Shown here: in pieces, positions 15,913-23,304 of the stretch
How positions within the stretch are numbered: the first letter of the stretch is position 1
Layout of the letters: the number at the start of each line of letters is the position of its first letter
Source of the DNA: Brevundimonas bullata
GTDB taxonomy: Bacteria > Pseudomonadota > Alphaproteobacteria > Caulobacterales > Caulobacteraceae
Length of the DNA stretch: 64,000 nt
Reading direction: 5' to 3'
Assembly: GCF_003350205.1 (NCBI RefSeq)
Contig: NZ_QLLC01000008.1
Span: forward strand, 59,278 to 123,277
Position numbers and translations under genes: made by a program
Notes under the pieces: generated by a model
Database searches by the model: none
What the model was told of the DNA's origin: nothing
What the model saw: the letters and a program-made list of their open reading frames with translations, nothing else

Positions 15913-16478
15913 GCGGCCGCTCTCATCGGTTCAGCCTCAGCCTGGCCACCCGTCTGATCGCAGACCAACGCGGCCTCGCGGCGATCGAGTTCGCCCTGAT
16001 CGCACCGATCATGATCATCCTCTACCTTGGCCTGACAGAGTTTTGCCAAGCCTATATGGCCGAGCGGCGCACCAGCCACACGACCGCCATGGTGGCCGAC
16101 CTCGTGGCCCAGAGCGACAAGACGACCTCGGAAAAAATCGACGAGGTGTTCGCCATTGGTCAACTGATCATGAAACCCTTCCCCGCAGATCCCCTGCTGG
16201 TCCGCGTCACTAGCGTCACCATGAATGATACGGGGGTGGCCTCGGTCGACTGGAGCAAGAGCAACAATCAGGCGGCGTTTCCCAAGCGAGCAAAGAACGC
16301 CCCCGTCACCGATCTTCCCGTTGGCCTGATCAGCAAGGATGAAAGCCTGATCATCGGCGAAACCAACTACGAGTATAATTCCGCGTTCAAGGCCGCGATG
16401 CCCGGACCGATCGTCTTCAAGCGGACATACTATCTGCGGCCCCGCACCGTGAACCAGGTCGCTTGCCCCGACTGTTAA
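15909..16478 (+). CDS. TadE-like pseudopilin 2
   Basis: A 189-residue paralogue of the gene before it. DQRGLAAIEFALIAPIMIIL near residues 18-37 gives the Gly cleavage site and the conserved Glu-Phe, followed by a membrane helix. The rest is periplasmic and ends in RTVNQVACPDC with a C-terminal C-x2-C pair. The start ATG at 15909 overlaps the stop of the first gene, so the two are coupled and probably form a heteromeric pseudopilin. It ends the rightward pilus arm and meets pabB head-on after 10 bases. Confidence 0.87.
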   Translation: MSGRSHRFSLSLATRLIADQRGLAAIEFALIAPIMIILYLGLTEFCQAYMAERRTSHTTAMVADLVAQSDKTTSEKIDEVFAIGQLIMKPFPADPLLVRVTSVTMNDTGVASVDWSKSNNQAAFPKRAKNAPVTDLPVGLISKDESLIIGETNYEYNSAFKAAMPGPIVFKRTYYLRPRTVNQVACPDC

Positions 16479-16488
16479 GCGCTGACGG

Positions 16489-17823
16489 CTAGAAGCCGAC
16501 GACGGCGTCCTTCAACGCCCGAATCTTGGCCCCCGTCTCCTCGCATTCCGCGTGCGGATCGCTGTCGGCGACGATGCCGGCCCCGGCCAGAGCGCGCCAG
16601 CGCCAGCCCCTCTCATCCTGGTCGAACGACGCGGTGCGGATCAGCACCGAGGCGGTCAGCGCCCCGCCTCTCGTCGCATCTCCCGCCAGACCCAGACCGA
16701 ACAGGGAGCCGCACCACGGCCCGCGCGGCGGCTCGTGCCCGGCGATCACCTTCATGGCCTGATGCTTGGGCGCGCCCGTGATCGATCCGGGCGGGAAGGT
16801 CGCCTCCAGCACCTCGGCGGCGCCGACGCCAGGCCGCGCGGTCGCCGTGACGGTGGAAACCAGATGATGCACGGTCGGGTGACTTTCGACCTCGAACAGC
16901 CGCTCGACCCGCACTGTTCCGGGGACCGCCGTCCGGGCCAGATCGTTGCGCATCAGATCGACGATCATCAGGTTTTCGGCCCGGTCCTTGGCGCTGGCGG
17001 CGAGGGCGGCGGCCAGGTCGGCGTCGCGCGCCGGATCAGCGTCTCTCGGACGCGTGCCCTTGATCGGACGCGTCTCGATGCGGCCTGACGCGGGATCAAA
17101 GGTCAGGAACAGCTCCGGCGAGTTGGACACCAGCGCCCTCTGGCCCAGCCGCCAGAAGGCGCCGTAGGCCGCGCCCCGCTCGGCGGACAGTCGCAGGAAG
17201 ACCTCGAACGGATCACGCCCCGCGCTCAACCGCCCGCCCCAGGCGCGGGCGATATTAGCCTGGAACATCTCGCCCGCCGCAATGCGCGCCACAACGTCGG
17301 CCACGGCGGCCTCATAGACTTCGGGCGGCGCCTCGCCGGCAAAGGCGTCGGCGGGCGCGGTCGGGATCGGCAGCGTCACCGCCTCGGCCAGCCAGTCCGC
17401 CGCGCGGCGGCCTTGAGCCTCGGCCTCGGCGGCGTTTGCGCCCCGCCCCACGGCCCGCACTTCGCCCGCCGCATGATCAAAGGCCAGAAGGGCCGGATAG
17501 CGGGCCAGCATCAGGTCGGGCCAGACCTCGGCCCGCCCCCCCGTCGCCGATCGCGCCCCGGCGTCATAGCTCATCAGCCCGACTACGCCGCCGCCTGAAA
17601 ACTCAGGGTCGCGCAGAGCCTCGAACGCCGCCGCATCCTCGACCCCGCCGACCCGCACCCGGTCCGGCTCGCAGCCGACGAAGGACCAACGCCCGCCGTG
17701 CGCGCTCGGATCGCCCGCCCCGGCCAGCAGCGCCAGCGCCCCCTCGCGCCGGTTCAGCCCCGCCGCCACCGCCAGAGGCTCGCGCCAGCCCAGCCGCGCG
17801 ACATGGACGACCGGCAGGCTCAT
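16489..17823 (-). CDS. pabB: Aminodeoxychorismate synthase component I
   Basis: Makes 4-amino-4-deoxychorismate from chorismate in folate synthesis, cytosolic; 444 residues. It belongs to the chorismate-binding family: RIETRPIKGTRPRDADPARD (active-site region), ENLMIVDLMRNDLAR, and FPPGSITGAPKHQAM with the chorismate and Mg ligands. The PIKGT motif marks the PabB/TrpE group, and its length and single domain fit PabB. It could be read as anthranilate synthase, but no trp genes sit with it. Its ATG overlaps the stop of the phosphatase gene upstream (ATGA). Confidence 0.9.
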   Translation of the reverse strand: MSLPVVHVARLGWREPLAVAAGLNRREGALALLAGAGDPSAHGGRWSFVGCEPDRVRVGGVEDAAAFEALRDPEFSGGGVVGLMSYDAGARSATGGRAEVWPDLMLARYPALLAFDHAAGEVRAVGRGANAAEAEAQGRRAADWLAEAVTLPIPTAPADAFAGEAPPEVYEAAVADVVARIAAGEMFQANIARAWGGRLSAGRDPFEVFLRLSAERGAAYGAFWRLGQRALVSNSPELFLTFDPASGRIETRPIKGTRPRDADPARDADLAAALAASAKDRAENLMIVDLMRNDLARTAVPGTVRVERLFEVESHPTVHHLVSTVTATARPGVGAAEVLEATFPPGSITGAPKHQAMKVIAGHEPPRGPWCGSLFGLGLAGDATRGGALTASVLIRTASFDQDERGWRWRALAGAGIVADSDPHAECEETGAKIRALKDAVVGF

Positions 17824-18596
17824 GCCGCCAGCCGCGCCCGGATGCCTTCGGCCAGGGCGTCACCCACGCCCAGCGCCTGCTCCAGATAGGCCCTCAACGA
17901 TCCATGCCGCGCCGTGATCTCGGCGAAGGCCCCGTCCAGATAATCGGCCTCGACGCCGAGGAAGGCGACCACCGCCCCGTGCGAAGCCGGGCGCCCCGTC
18001 ATATCGGTCAGCTTCTTCGCAATGCCCTCGGCCCGGCCCTCCAGATCGACGGCTATGTTGGTCAGCAGATAGTCGCTGATGAGGTCATCGCGCGACACGC
18101 CCAGCAGACTGTGGGTCAAGGCGGCCAACAGGCCGGTGCGGTCCTTGCCCGCGGCGCAGTGGATCAGGACGGGCCCGTCGTCCTCGGCCAGGGCGCGGAA
18201 ATAGCGGCTGAACAGGTCCACATGGGCAGCCTCGAACGGCAGGCGGCGATAGGTGCCGGTCATGAAGGCGCGGCCGGAATCCTCGGTCAGGTCGGCGGTC
18301 TTCAGGAAGGTGATGTGCGGGGCCTCGCCGCCGTCGTCGTGGGCGCTCTCGATCACCTGACCAGCCCAGCCTGAGGGCCGCCGCGACGGCTGGTCGCGCC
18401 GTTCGCTGGGGCGCCGCAGGTCCACCACCGTCGCGATGTTCAGCTGCGCCAACTGCGCCAGATCGGCCTCGGTCGCCCGGGCCTGATGCGCCGAGCGGTA
18501 CAGGCGTCCGCGCGCCACACGCGCCCCCGCTACAGCATAGCCGCCATAGTCACGGAAATTATCGATAGCCTGAAACGGCGGAAGGCGGTCGCTCAT
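17820..18596 (-). CDS. Tyrosine-protein phosphatase (DSP-like)
   Basis: A 258-residue cytosolic phosphatase of the Y-phosphatase 3 (PtpB-like) family. The active-site loop HCAAGKDRTG (C-x5-R, Cys near residue 147) is intact. N-terminal NFRDYGGYAVAGARVARGRL and VVDLRRPSERRDQ are typical of this family, as is SRDDLISDYLLTN after the P-loop. These enzymes act on phosphotyrosine and sometimes phosphoinositides; the substrate is unknown. I start at ATG 18596, with AAGAAGG upstream, rather than the GTG at 18620. It overlaps pabB by four bases. Confidence 0.87.
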   Translation of the reverse strand: MSDRLPPFQAIDNFRDYGGYAVAGARVARGRLYRSAHQARATEADLAQLAQLNIATVVDLRRPSERRDQPSRRPSGWAGQVIESAHDDGGEAPHITFLKTADLTEDSGRAFMTGTYRRLPFEAAHVDLFSRYFRALAEDDGPVLIHCAAGKDRTGLLAALTHSLLGVSRDDLISDYLLTNIAVDLEGRAEGIAKKLTDMTGRPASHGAVVAFLGVEADYLDGAFAEITARHGSLRAYLEQALGVGDALAEGIRARLAA

Positions 18597-18629
18597 GACC
18601 GCCTTCTTTAGACTATTCACGCGCCAAGG

Positions 18630-18956
18630 CTAACGGGCGCCGACCAGACCGGACATGGCCTCCAGATAGGCGACGAAAGCGTCGCGCCCGGCCTCGGTCA
18701 TGGTCGCCCGCGTCAGAGGCTTGCGACCCTGAAAGCTCTTGGCGACCTCGACGAAGCCCGCCTCCTCCAGCTTTCTCAGGTGCACCGACAGATTGCCGTC
18801 CGTGGTCTGCAGCCGGGCCTTCAGCTCGTTGAAGTCGGCGGTCCCGACGCCCGACAGATAGGCCATGATCCCCAGACGCACCCGCCCGTGGATCACCTCG
18901 TCGATGCGGCCGATGTCAAAGGCGTCAGCCGTATCCCCCGCCGTGTCCGAGGCCAT
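18630..18956 (-). CDS. Winged-helix transcriptional regulator (HTH_34-like)
   Basis: A 108-residue regulator. VRLGIMAYLSGVGTADFNEL, then TDGNLSVHLRKLEEAGFVEV and KSFQGRKPLTRATMTEAGRD show a MarR/ArsR-like winged helix of the type Pfam names HTH_34. There is no ligand domain and no metal-binding Cys. It is encoded directly after a membrane protein with a TGATG stop/start overlap. This two-gene arrangement is common and suggests that the regulator controls its own operon. The likely operator is the perfect palindrome at 19619-19643 in front of the pair. Confidence 0.85.
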   Translation of the reverse strand: MASDTAGDTADAFDIGRIDEVIHGRVRLGIMAYLSGVGTADFNELKARLQTTDGNLSVHLRKLEEAGFVEVAKSFQGRKPLTRATMTEAGRDAFVAYLEAMSGLVGAR

Positions 18957-19582
18957 CAGATCACCTCCGACGGTTCCTGACGCACCAGCAGGACGCCGGG
19001 CAGCAGGGCGAACAGGAACAGTCCCGCCGCATAGGCCAGCCACATCAGGGGACTGCCGGTCAAGAAGGCGATCAGCGGCGCGGCGATCCAGCAGGCGATG
19101 GCCAGCGTCCACTGCCATTTCTGATCGCTCATGGTGGCCGACACCGCCCAGCCCGAGCCGTAGAGGGCGAAGATCAGCGAGGGGAAGAGCATGAAGCTCA
19201 CGTCGCTTCCCGTCTTCCAACTGACCACCGTCATCGCCAGGGCCATGACGAAGATGGCCAGACCGACCCCCATCCAGCCCGCGCCTCCGGCCCGGTTCAC
19301 CACCGAGTTCGCGCCGGGGCGGCCGGTCGTTCGACGAACCTGCAGCATCAGAACCGCAAAGAAGATCAGTCCCGCCCCGCCCCAAAGAAAGGCATAGGCG
19401 ACCGGCGGCGCATTGAGGATGCCGCTGTCGATCCCATAGGCGACGATGGACGCCAGGCCGAACACCAACCCGGCGGCGATCAGGATCGACCCGCCCAGCA
19501 AGGGAGCGCGCCGCCCCTCCTGAGCCAGAGCCTTCATATAGGCGATGTCGTCGTGGACGGACTGAACTTGATCTCGGGTCAT
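18956..19582 (-). CDS. Multi-pass membrane protein, partner of the winged-helix regulator
   Basis: A 208-residue integral membrane protein with about six hydrophobic segments (e.g. LGGSILIAAGLVFGLASIVA, AYAFLWGGAGLIFFAVLML, MGVGLAIFVMALAMTVVS). The N-terminal cytoplasmic stretch DQVQSVHDDIAYMKALAQEG has a helical, amphipathic look. I recognise no catalytic motif. Its place as first gene before the HTH_34-type regulator, with overlapping stop and start, links the two. It could sense membrane state or be the regulated target. A GGGAGAG ribosome site precedes the ATG. Confidence 0.78.
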   Translation of the reverse strand: MTRDQVQSVHDDIAYMKALAQEGRRAPLLGGSILIAAGLVFGLASIVAYGIDSGILNAPPVAYAFLWGGAGLIFFAVLMLQVRRTTGRPGANSVVNRAGGAGWMGVGLAIFVMALAMTVVSWKTGSDVSFMLFPSLIFALYGSGWAVSATMSDQKWQWTLAIACWIAAPLIAFLTGSPLMWLAYAAGLFLFALLPGVLLVRQEPSEVI

Positions 19583-19618
19583 GGCGTCTCTCCCTGCCTG
19601 TTGATCGGAAAGTGCGCC

Positions 19619-19643
19619 AAGAACTTTATGTTGTAAAGTTCTT
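19619..19643 (-). promoter_or_regulatory. Perfect 10+5+10 palindromic operator
   Basis: AAGAACTTTA, a 5-base spacer and TAAAGTTCTT form a perfect inverted repeat 37 bases before the start of the membrane-protein/regulator operon. It is markedly AT-rich against its surroundings and overlaps the most promoter-like sequence there (TTGAAA followed by TAAAGT on the minus strand). It is the natural binding site for the dimeric winged-helix regulator encoded in the operon; autoregulation is inferred. Confidence 0.65.
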
Positions 19644-19675
19644 TTTCAAACTCCAACCCGAACCAGGAAGAGTAA

Positions 19676-19701
19676 GGGCGCCCGGGTGATCCCGGGCGCC
19701 C
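19676..19701 (-). terminator. Hairpin after the AMP nucleosidase gene
   Basis: Perfect 11-base GC-rich arms (19676-19686 and 19691-19701) close a TGAT loop, 70 bases after the amn stop on the minus strand. The T-tract is poor, so termination strength is uncertain. It separates amn from the downstream regulator operon. Confidence 0.55.
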
Positions 19702-19770
19702 TCATCAGCAGGCCATCATTTTGCGCTCAAGCAGCGCGCGACCGCGTCGCGAGCGATAGCGCCCTTCATC

Positions 19771-21216
19771 TTACCGGAAAGGCGGCTCGTCGAAGGCGCG
19801 CAGCTTGCGCGAATGCAGCTTGGCGCCCTCGGCCCGCAGCAGGTCCACGGCCTGGATACCGATCTGAAGGTGCTCCGAGATCGAGCCTTCGTAGAAGCGA
19901 TTGGCCTGACCCGGCAGCTTGATCTCGCCGTGCAGCGGCTTGTCGGAGACGCACAGCAGCGTCCCGTAGGGCACGCGGAAACGATAGCCCTGGGCGGCGA
20001 TGGTGGCGGATTCCATGTCGATGGCGACGGCGCGGCTCTGGTTGAAGCGCAGGGCCGACTTGGAATAGCGCAGCTCCCAGTTGCGGTCGTCGGTGGTGAC
20101 GACGGTGCCGGTGCGCAGCCGCTTCTTGACCTCTTCGCCCGGCGCGCCCGAGACCAGCTTGGTCGCGTCATAGAGGGCGCGCTGCACCTCGGCGATCGAC
20201 GGGATCGGGATGTCGGCGGGCAGGACCGCGTCCAGCACATGGTCGTCGCGCAGATAGGCGTGGGCCAGGACGTAGTCGCCGATGGTCTGGCTGGCGCGCA
20301 GGCCGCCGCAGTGGCCGATCATCATCCAGGCGTGCGGGCGGGTGACGGCCAGGTGGTCGCAGATGGTCTTGGCGTTCGACGGCCCGACGCCGATGTTGAC
20401 CAGGGTGATGCCCTGACCGTCGGCCCGCGTCAGGTGGTAGGCGGGCATCTGATGCCGGCGCCAGGCCGCGTCCATGATGGCGCGTTCCGGATCGGGGGTC
20501 TCGCGGTCGATGATCACGCCGCCGGCGCACGACAGGGTCTGATAGACGCTGATCGGATCGGCCAGCTGGGCGCAGGCCCAACGCACGAACTCATCGACGT
20601 AGCGATGATAGTTGGTGAACAGGACATAGGACTGCACGTCCTCGACCGGCGTGCCCGTGTAGTGACGCAGGCGAGCCAGCGAGAAGTCGGTGCGCAGTCC
20701 GTCGAACTGGGCCAGGGGGAAGTCCTCGCCCGGCGCGAACAGGCCGTCCGAGATCTCGTCGCCGATATGGGCCAGGTCCGTGGTCGGGAACCAGCGGGCG
20801 ATCGAGGCCGTCATGGTGCTGTCCAGCGCCACGCCGGAACCGTCCAGCACATAGGGGAAGGGGATTTCCTGATCCGAAGGCTCGACCGTGATCGTGGCGC
20901 CGTACTCGGCGACCAGCAGGCTCAGCTGCTCCAGCAGATAATCGCGGTACAGGTCGGGGCGGGTGACGGTCGTCGTATAGACGCCGGTGCGCGACAGGCG
21001 GGCAAAGGCCCGCGTCTCCAGGTCCTGCGGACGGTCGCCGAACCAGCTGACGGTCAGTCGGGGATAGGCGAACAGGCCGGCGGCCCGGGCTTCGGGATCG
21101 GCGCGCTCGCCGGTCTCGAGGAAGCGCTTCACTGCGGCTCGCAGATTGGCGACGGATTGATTGTAGAGGGTTTCGAGGCGGTCCAGCGCCGCCTGGGGGG
21201 TCATCTTGTCTGTCAT
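19771..21216 (-). CDS. amn: AMP nucleosidase
   Basis: Hydrolyses AMP to adenine and ribose 5-phosphate in purine salvage; cytosolic, 481 residues, as usual for the family. The N-terminal regulatory domain runs to about residue 180, then the phosphorylase-like catalytic domain: LVNIGVGPSNAKTICDHLAV, MIGHCGGLRASQTIGDYVLA, and the purine/ribose site AIDMESATIAAQGYRFRVPY followed by CVSDKPLHGEIKLPG. ATG 21216 was chosen for the GAGGAAG just upstream. Monocistronic, followed by a hairpin. Confidence 0.95.
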   Translation of the reverse strand: MTDKMTPQAALDRLETLYNQSVANLRAAVKRFLETGERADPEARAAGLFAYPRLTVSWFGDRPQDLETRAFARLSRTGVYTTTVTRPDLYRDYLLEQLSLLVAEYGATITVEPSDQEIPFPYVLDGSGVALDSTMTASIARWFPTTDLAHIGDEISDGLFAPGEDFPLAQFDGLRTDFSLARLRHYTGTPVEDVQSYVLFTNYHRYVDEFVRWACAQLADPISVYQTLSCAGGVIIDRETPDPERAIMDAAWRRHQMPAYHLTRADGQGITLVNIGVGPSNAKTICDHLAVTRPHAWMMIGHCGGLRASQTIGDYVLAHAYLRDDHVLDAVLPADIPIPSIAEVQRALYDATKLVSGAPGEEVKKRLRTGTVVTTDDRNWELRYSKSALRFNQSRAVAIDMESATIAAQGYRFRVPYGTLLCVSDKPLHGEIKLPGQANRFYEGSISEHLQIGIQAVDLLRAEGAKLHSRKLRAFDEPPFR

Positions 21217-21326
21217 GACTTCCTCTAGCCGAAAACCGTGACCGTGGCGAGACGGGGGAAACACAAGGACACGACTGTTGACCGCAGGCGGCGGTTGGCG
21301 TTCCGCTGTCGCTCAGGAGGAACCCT

Positions 21327-21851
21327 ATGTCCCGACAGCTGATTTCAGTCGCCGCCGCCTTTCTGATGCTGAGCGCCGCGCCCGCCCTCGCCGAGGTCAA
21401 GTCGGCCACGCCGGGCGGCTTCGAGGTCGGCGGCACGGTCGCGATCAGCGCCCCGCCCGCCCGCCTCTGGGCCGTGCTGACCGCGCCCGACGCCTGGTGG
21501 AGCCGCGACCACCGCTGGTTCAAGGCCTCGACCCTGTCGCTGGACCTGTCGCCGGGCGGCTGCTGGTGCGAGCGGGCGGCGGACGGCCGCGTGTCGCGCC
21601 ATCTGGAGACGGCCCTGGTCGAGCCGGGATCGAAGCTGGTCCTACGCGGCGGCCTCGGCCCCTTGCAGGGTCAGGGCGCGAGCGGCGGGCTGACCTTCGA
21701 GATCAAGGCCGAAGGCGAGGGCAGTCTCCTGACCTGGGCCTATATCGTCGGCGGCTATACGCCGGGCGGACTGGAGGCCTGGGCCGCGCCGGTCGACGGC
21801 GTCCTGTCGGCGCAGCTGGCTAATCTGAAGGCCCGCGTCGAGGCCGATTAG
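21327..21851 (+). CDS. Exported SRPBCC-family protein
   Basis: A 174-residue protein with a Sec signal (MSRQLISVAAAFLMLSAAPA, cut after ALA) followed by a SRPBCC/AHSA1-like domain: GGTVAISAPPARLWAVLTAP, DAWWSRDHRWFKASTLSLDL, then GGLTFEIKAEGEGSLLTWAY. Such domains are usually cytosolic, so a periplasmic one is less common; the ligand is unknown. An AGGAGGAA ribosome site is just before the ATG. It ends head-on into the next hydrolase with a four-base overlap. Confidence 0.83.
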   Translation: MSRQLISVAAAFLMLSAAPALAEVKSATPGGFEVGGTVAISAPPARLWAVLTAPDAWWSRDHRWFKASTLSLDLSPGGCWCERAADGRVSRHLETALVEPGSKLVLRGGLGPLQGQGASGGLTFEIKAEGEGSLLTWAYIVGGYTPGGLEAWAAPVDGVLSAQLANLKARVEAD

Positions 21852-22711
21852 GCCAGCTCGCGGCGGAAGAAGCCGACCACATCGTCCAGCACCGGCGCCT
21901 TCTTCCTGAATAGGGGCGAGAAGGTCGCGATCAGGTCGGCGTGGTCCAGCCCTGGATAGAGACGCGCCTCAGAGCGCCCGCCGACCGCCTGCATCCGGTC
22001 GTTGAGGATGGTCGTGTCTTCGGCATGGACCACCGCGTCGGCGGTTCCGTGCCCCAGCCACAGCGGCGGGGCGTCGGCCCGCGCAAAGGTCACAGGCTGG
22101 GTCAGGGTCGGATCGGGCGCCCGGCCAAAGGCGTTCTGCGACGCCGCAACGTCGAACGGGAGGAAGTCATAGGGGCCCGCCAGTCCCGCCGCCGCCCGGA
22201 TCAGATCGGGCCGATCCACGGCGGCCATGTAGCGGCGATCCAGGGCGATCATCATGGCCAGATGAGCGCCCGCCGAATGCCCCAGCACGCCCAGGCGCCC
22301 GGCGTCGCCGCCATAGGTCGCGGCCAGTTCGCCCGCCCTTCCCGTCGCCGCCGCGGCGTCCTCGATGAAGCTCGGGAAGCGCACCTGGGGCACGACCCGA
22401 TAGTCCGGCACGAAGACGACAAAGCCGCGCGCCGCCAGCGCCTGGGCCGCCCAGCCATAGACGTCCTTCGACCCCGAATCCCAACCGCCGCCGTAGAAGA
22501 AGACCAGCATGGGCAGGTCCGCCGCGCCCACGGGCGCATAGACGTCCATCGTCTGGCGCGGATCATCGCCATAGCGGAGGCCAGAGGCGACCTTGGCCGC
22601 GCCCCGGTCGCGCGGCCCCAGGGTGTTGAACAGCGACAGCGGCGAACAGGCCGCCGCCAGTCCCCCCATCAGGGCGGCGAATGCGGGGGCGAACAGGCCT
22701 CTACGGGTCAA
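21848..22711 (-). CDS. Alpha/beta hydrolase lipoprotein (BD-FAE/esterase type)
   Basis: A 287-residue hydrolase with an N-terminal export signal ending LAAAC (Cys 22), probably a lipoprotein. The oxyanion motif FFYGGGWDSG (near 71-80) replaces the usual HGGG His with Tyr. The nucleophile elbow is GHSAGAHLA with Ser 146. HGTADAVVHAED gives the acid and LYPGLDHADLI the His. This pattern fits carboxylesterases of the kynurenine-formamidase/BD-FAE type. The substrate is not clear. Convergent with the SRPBCC gene. Confidence 0.83.
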   Translation of the reverse strand: MTRRGLFAPAFAALMGGLAAACSPLSLFNTLGPRDRGAAKVASGLRYGDDPRQTMDVYAPVGAADLPMLVFFYGGGWDSGSKDVYGWAAQALAARGFVVFVPDYRVVPQVRFPSFIEDAAAATGRAGELAATYGGDAGRLGVLGHSAGAHLAMMIALDRRYMAAVDRPDLIRAAAGLAGPYDFLPFDVAASQNAFGRAPDPTLTQPVTFARADAPPLWLGHGTADAVVHAEDTTILNDRMQAVGGRSEARLYPGLDHADLIATFSPLFRKKAPVLDDVVGFFRRELA

Positions 22712-22901
22712 GTGAGCTCCTGAGGATGGGCAAAGAATGACCTTCTACGCACGAAGGCGCCGTTCGGCCCAATGCAGAGCCGCAACAGGGCTGAACGTCA
22801 CACTTCACTCACTGATTTGTCGCATAAGATTTACATTCCAGAAATTAAGCGCATAATTCGATCTGAGTCCGGAGCGAATTCCGGCCAAGGGAGGATATCG
22901 C

Positions 22902-23231
22902 ATGCGCCTGTCCGTCGCCGTCGTCTCGGCCCTGCTGCTCGCCGGAGCCGCGCCCGCCCTGGCCCATACGCCCGACCAAAGTCCGCACAGTCAGCCCCAG
23001 CCGACGCGCGTCTCGACCGCCCAGCCCCAGCGCGTGGTGCTGATCTGCGACGCCGACGCCGCGACCCGCAGCGCCTTTGCTCGCGAATACGGCGCGGAGC
23101 CGGTCTTCCTGACCGCCCGCGAAGCCGCCGAAGCCAGGACGTCCGGCCAGGCCTGGACCACCCCGCGCTGCATGACCGAGCGCGAGCATGGCCGCTACCT
23201 TCAACTGACCCAGGCCTACGCCGCACGCTAA
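22902..23231 (+). CDS. Small exported protein of unknown function
   Basis: A 109-residue protein with a signal peptide (MRLSVAVVSALLLAGAAPAL, cut near ALA-H), then a Pro/Gln/Ser-rich linker and a small domain with two Cys (VVLICDADAATRSAFAREYG and WTTPRCMTEREH) that may be disulfide-bonded. I recognise no family. A GGGAGG ribosome site precedes the start, and a strong hairpin follows the stop, so it is a single-gene transcript. The 190 bases upstream hold no gene that I can support. Confidence 0.7.
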   Translation: MRLSVAVVSALLLAGAAPALAHTPDQSPHSQPQPTRVSTAQPQRVVLICDADAATRSAFAREYGAEPVFLTAREAAEARTSGQAWTTPRCMTEREHGRYLQLTQAYAAR

Positions 23232-23251
23232 GCCCCGGTTCCGGAACGACA

Positions 23252-23281
23252 AAGGGCGCGGCCATCGCTGGCCGCGCCCTT
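23252..23281. terminator. Bidirectional terminator hairpin
   Basis: Thirteen-base perfect arms (23252-23264 and 23269-23281) around a TCGC loop, followed on the plus strand by CTTTG and on the minus strand by a T-rich end. It lies between the convergent small exported protein gene and the S9 peptidase gene and can serve both. Confidence 0.75.
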
Positions 23282-23304
23282 CTTTGTGGCTCAGACGCCC
23301 GGCC

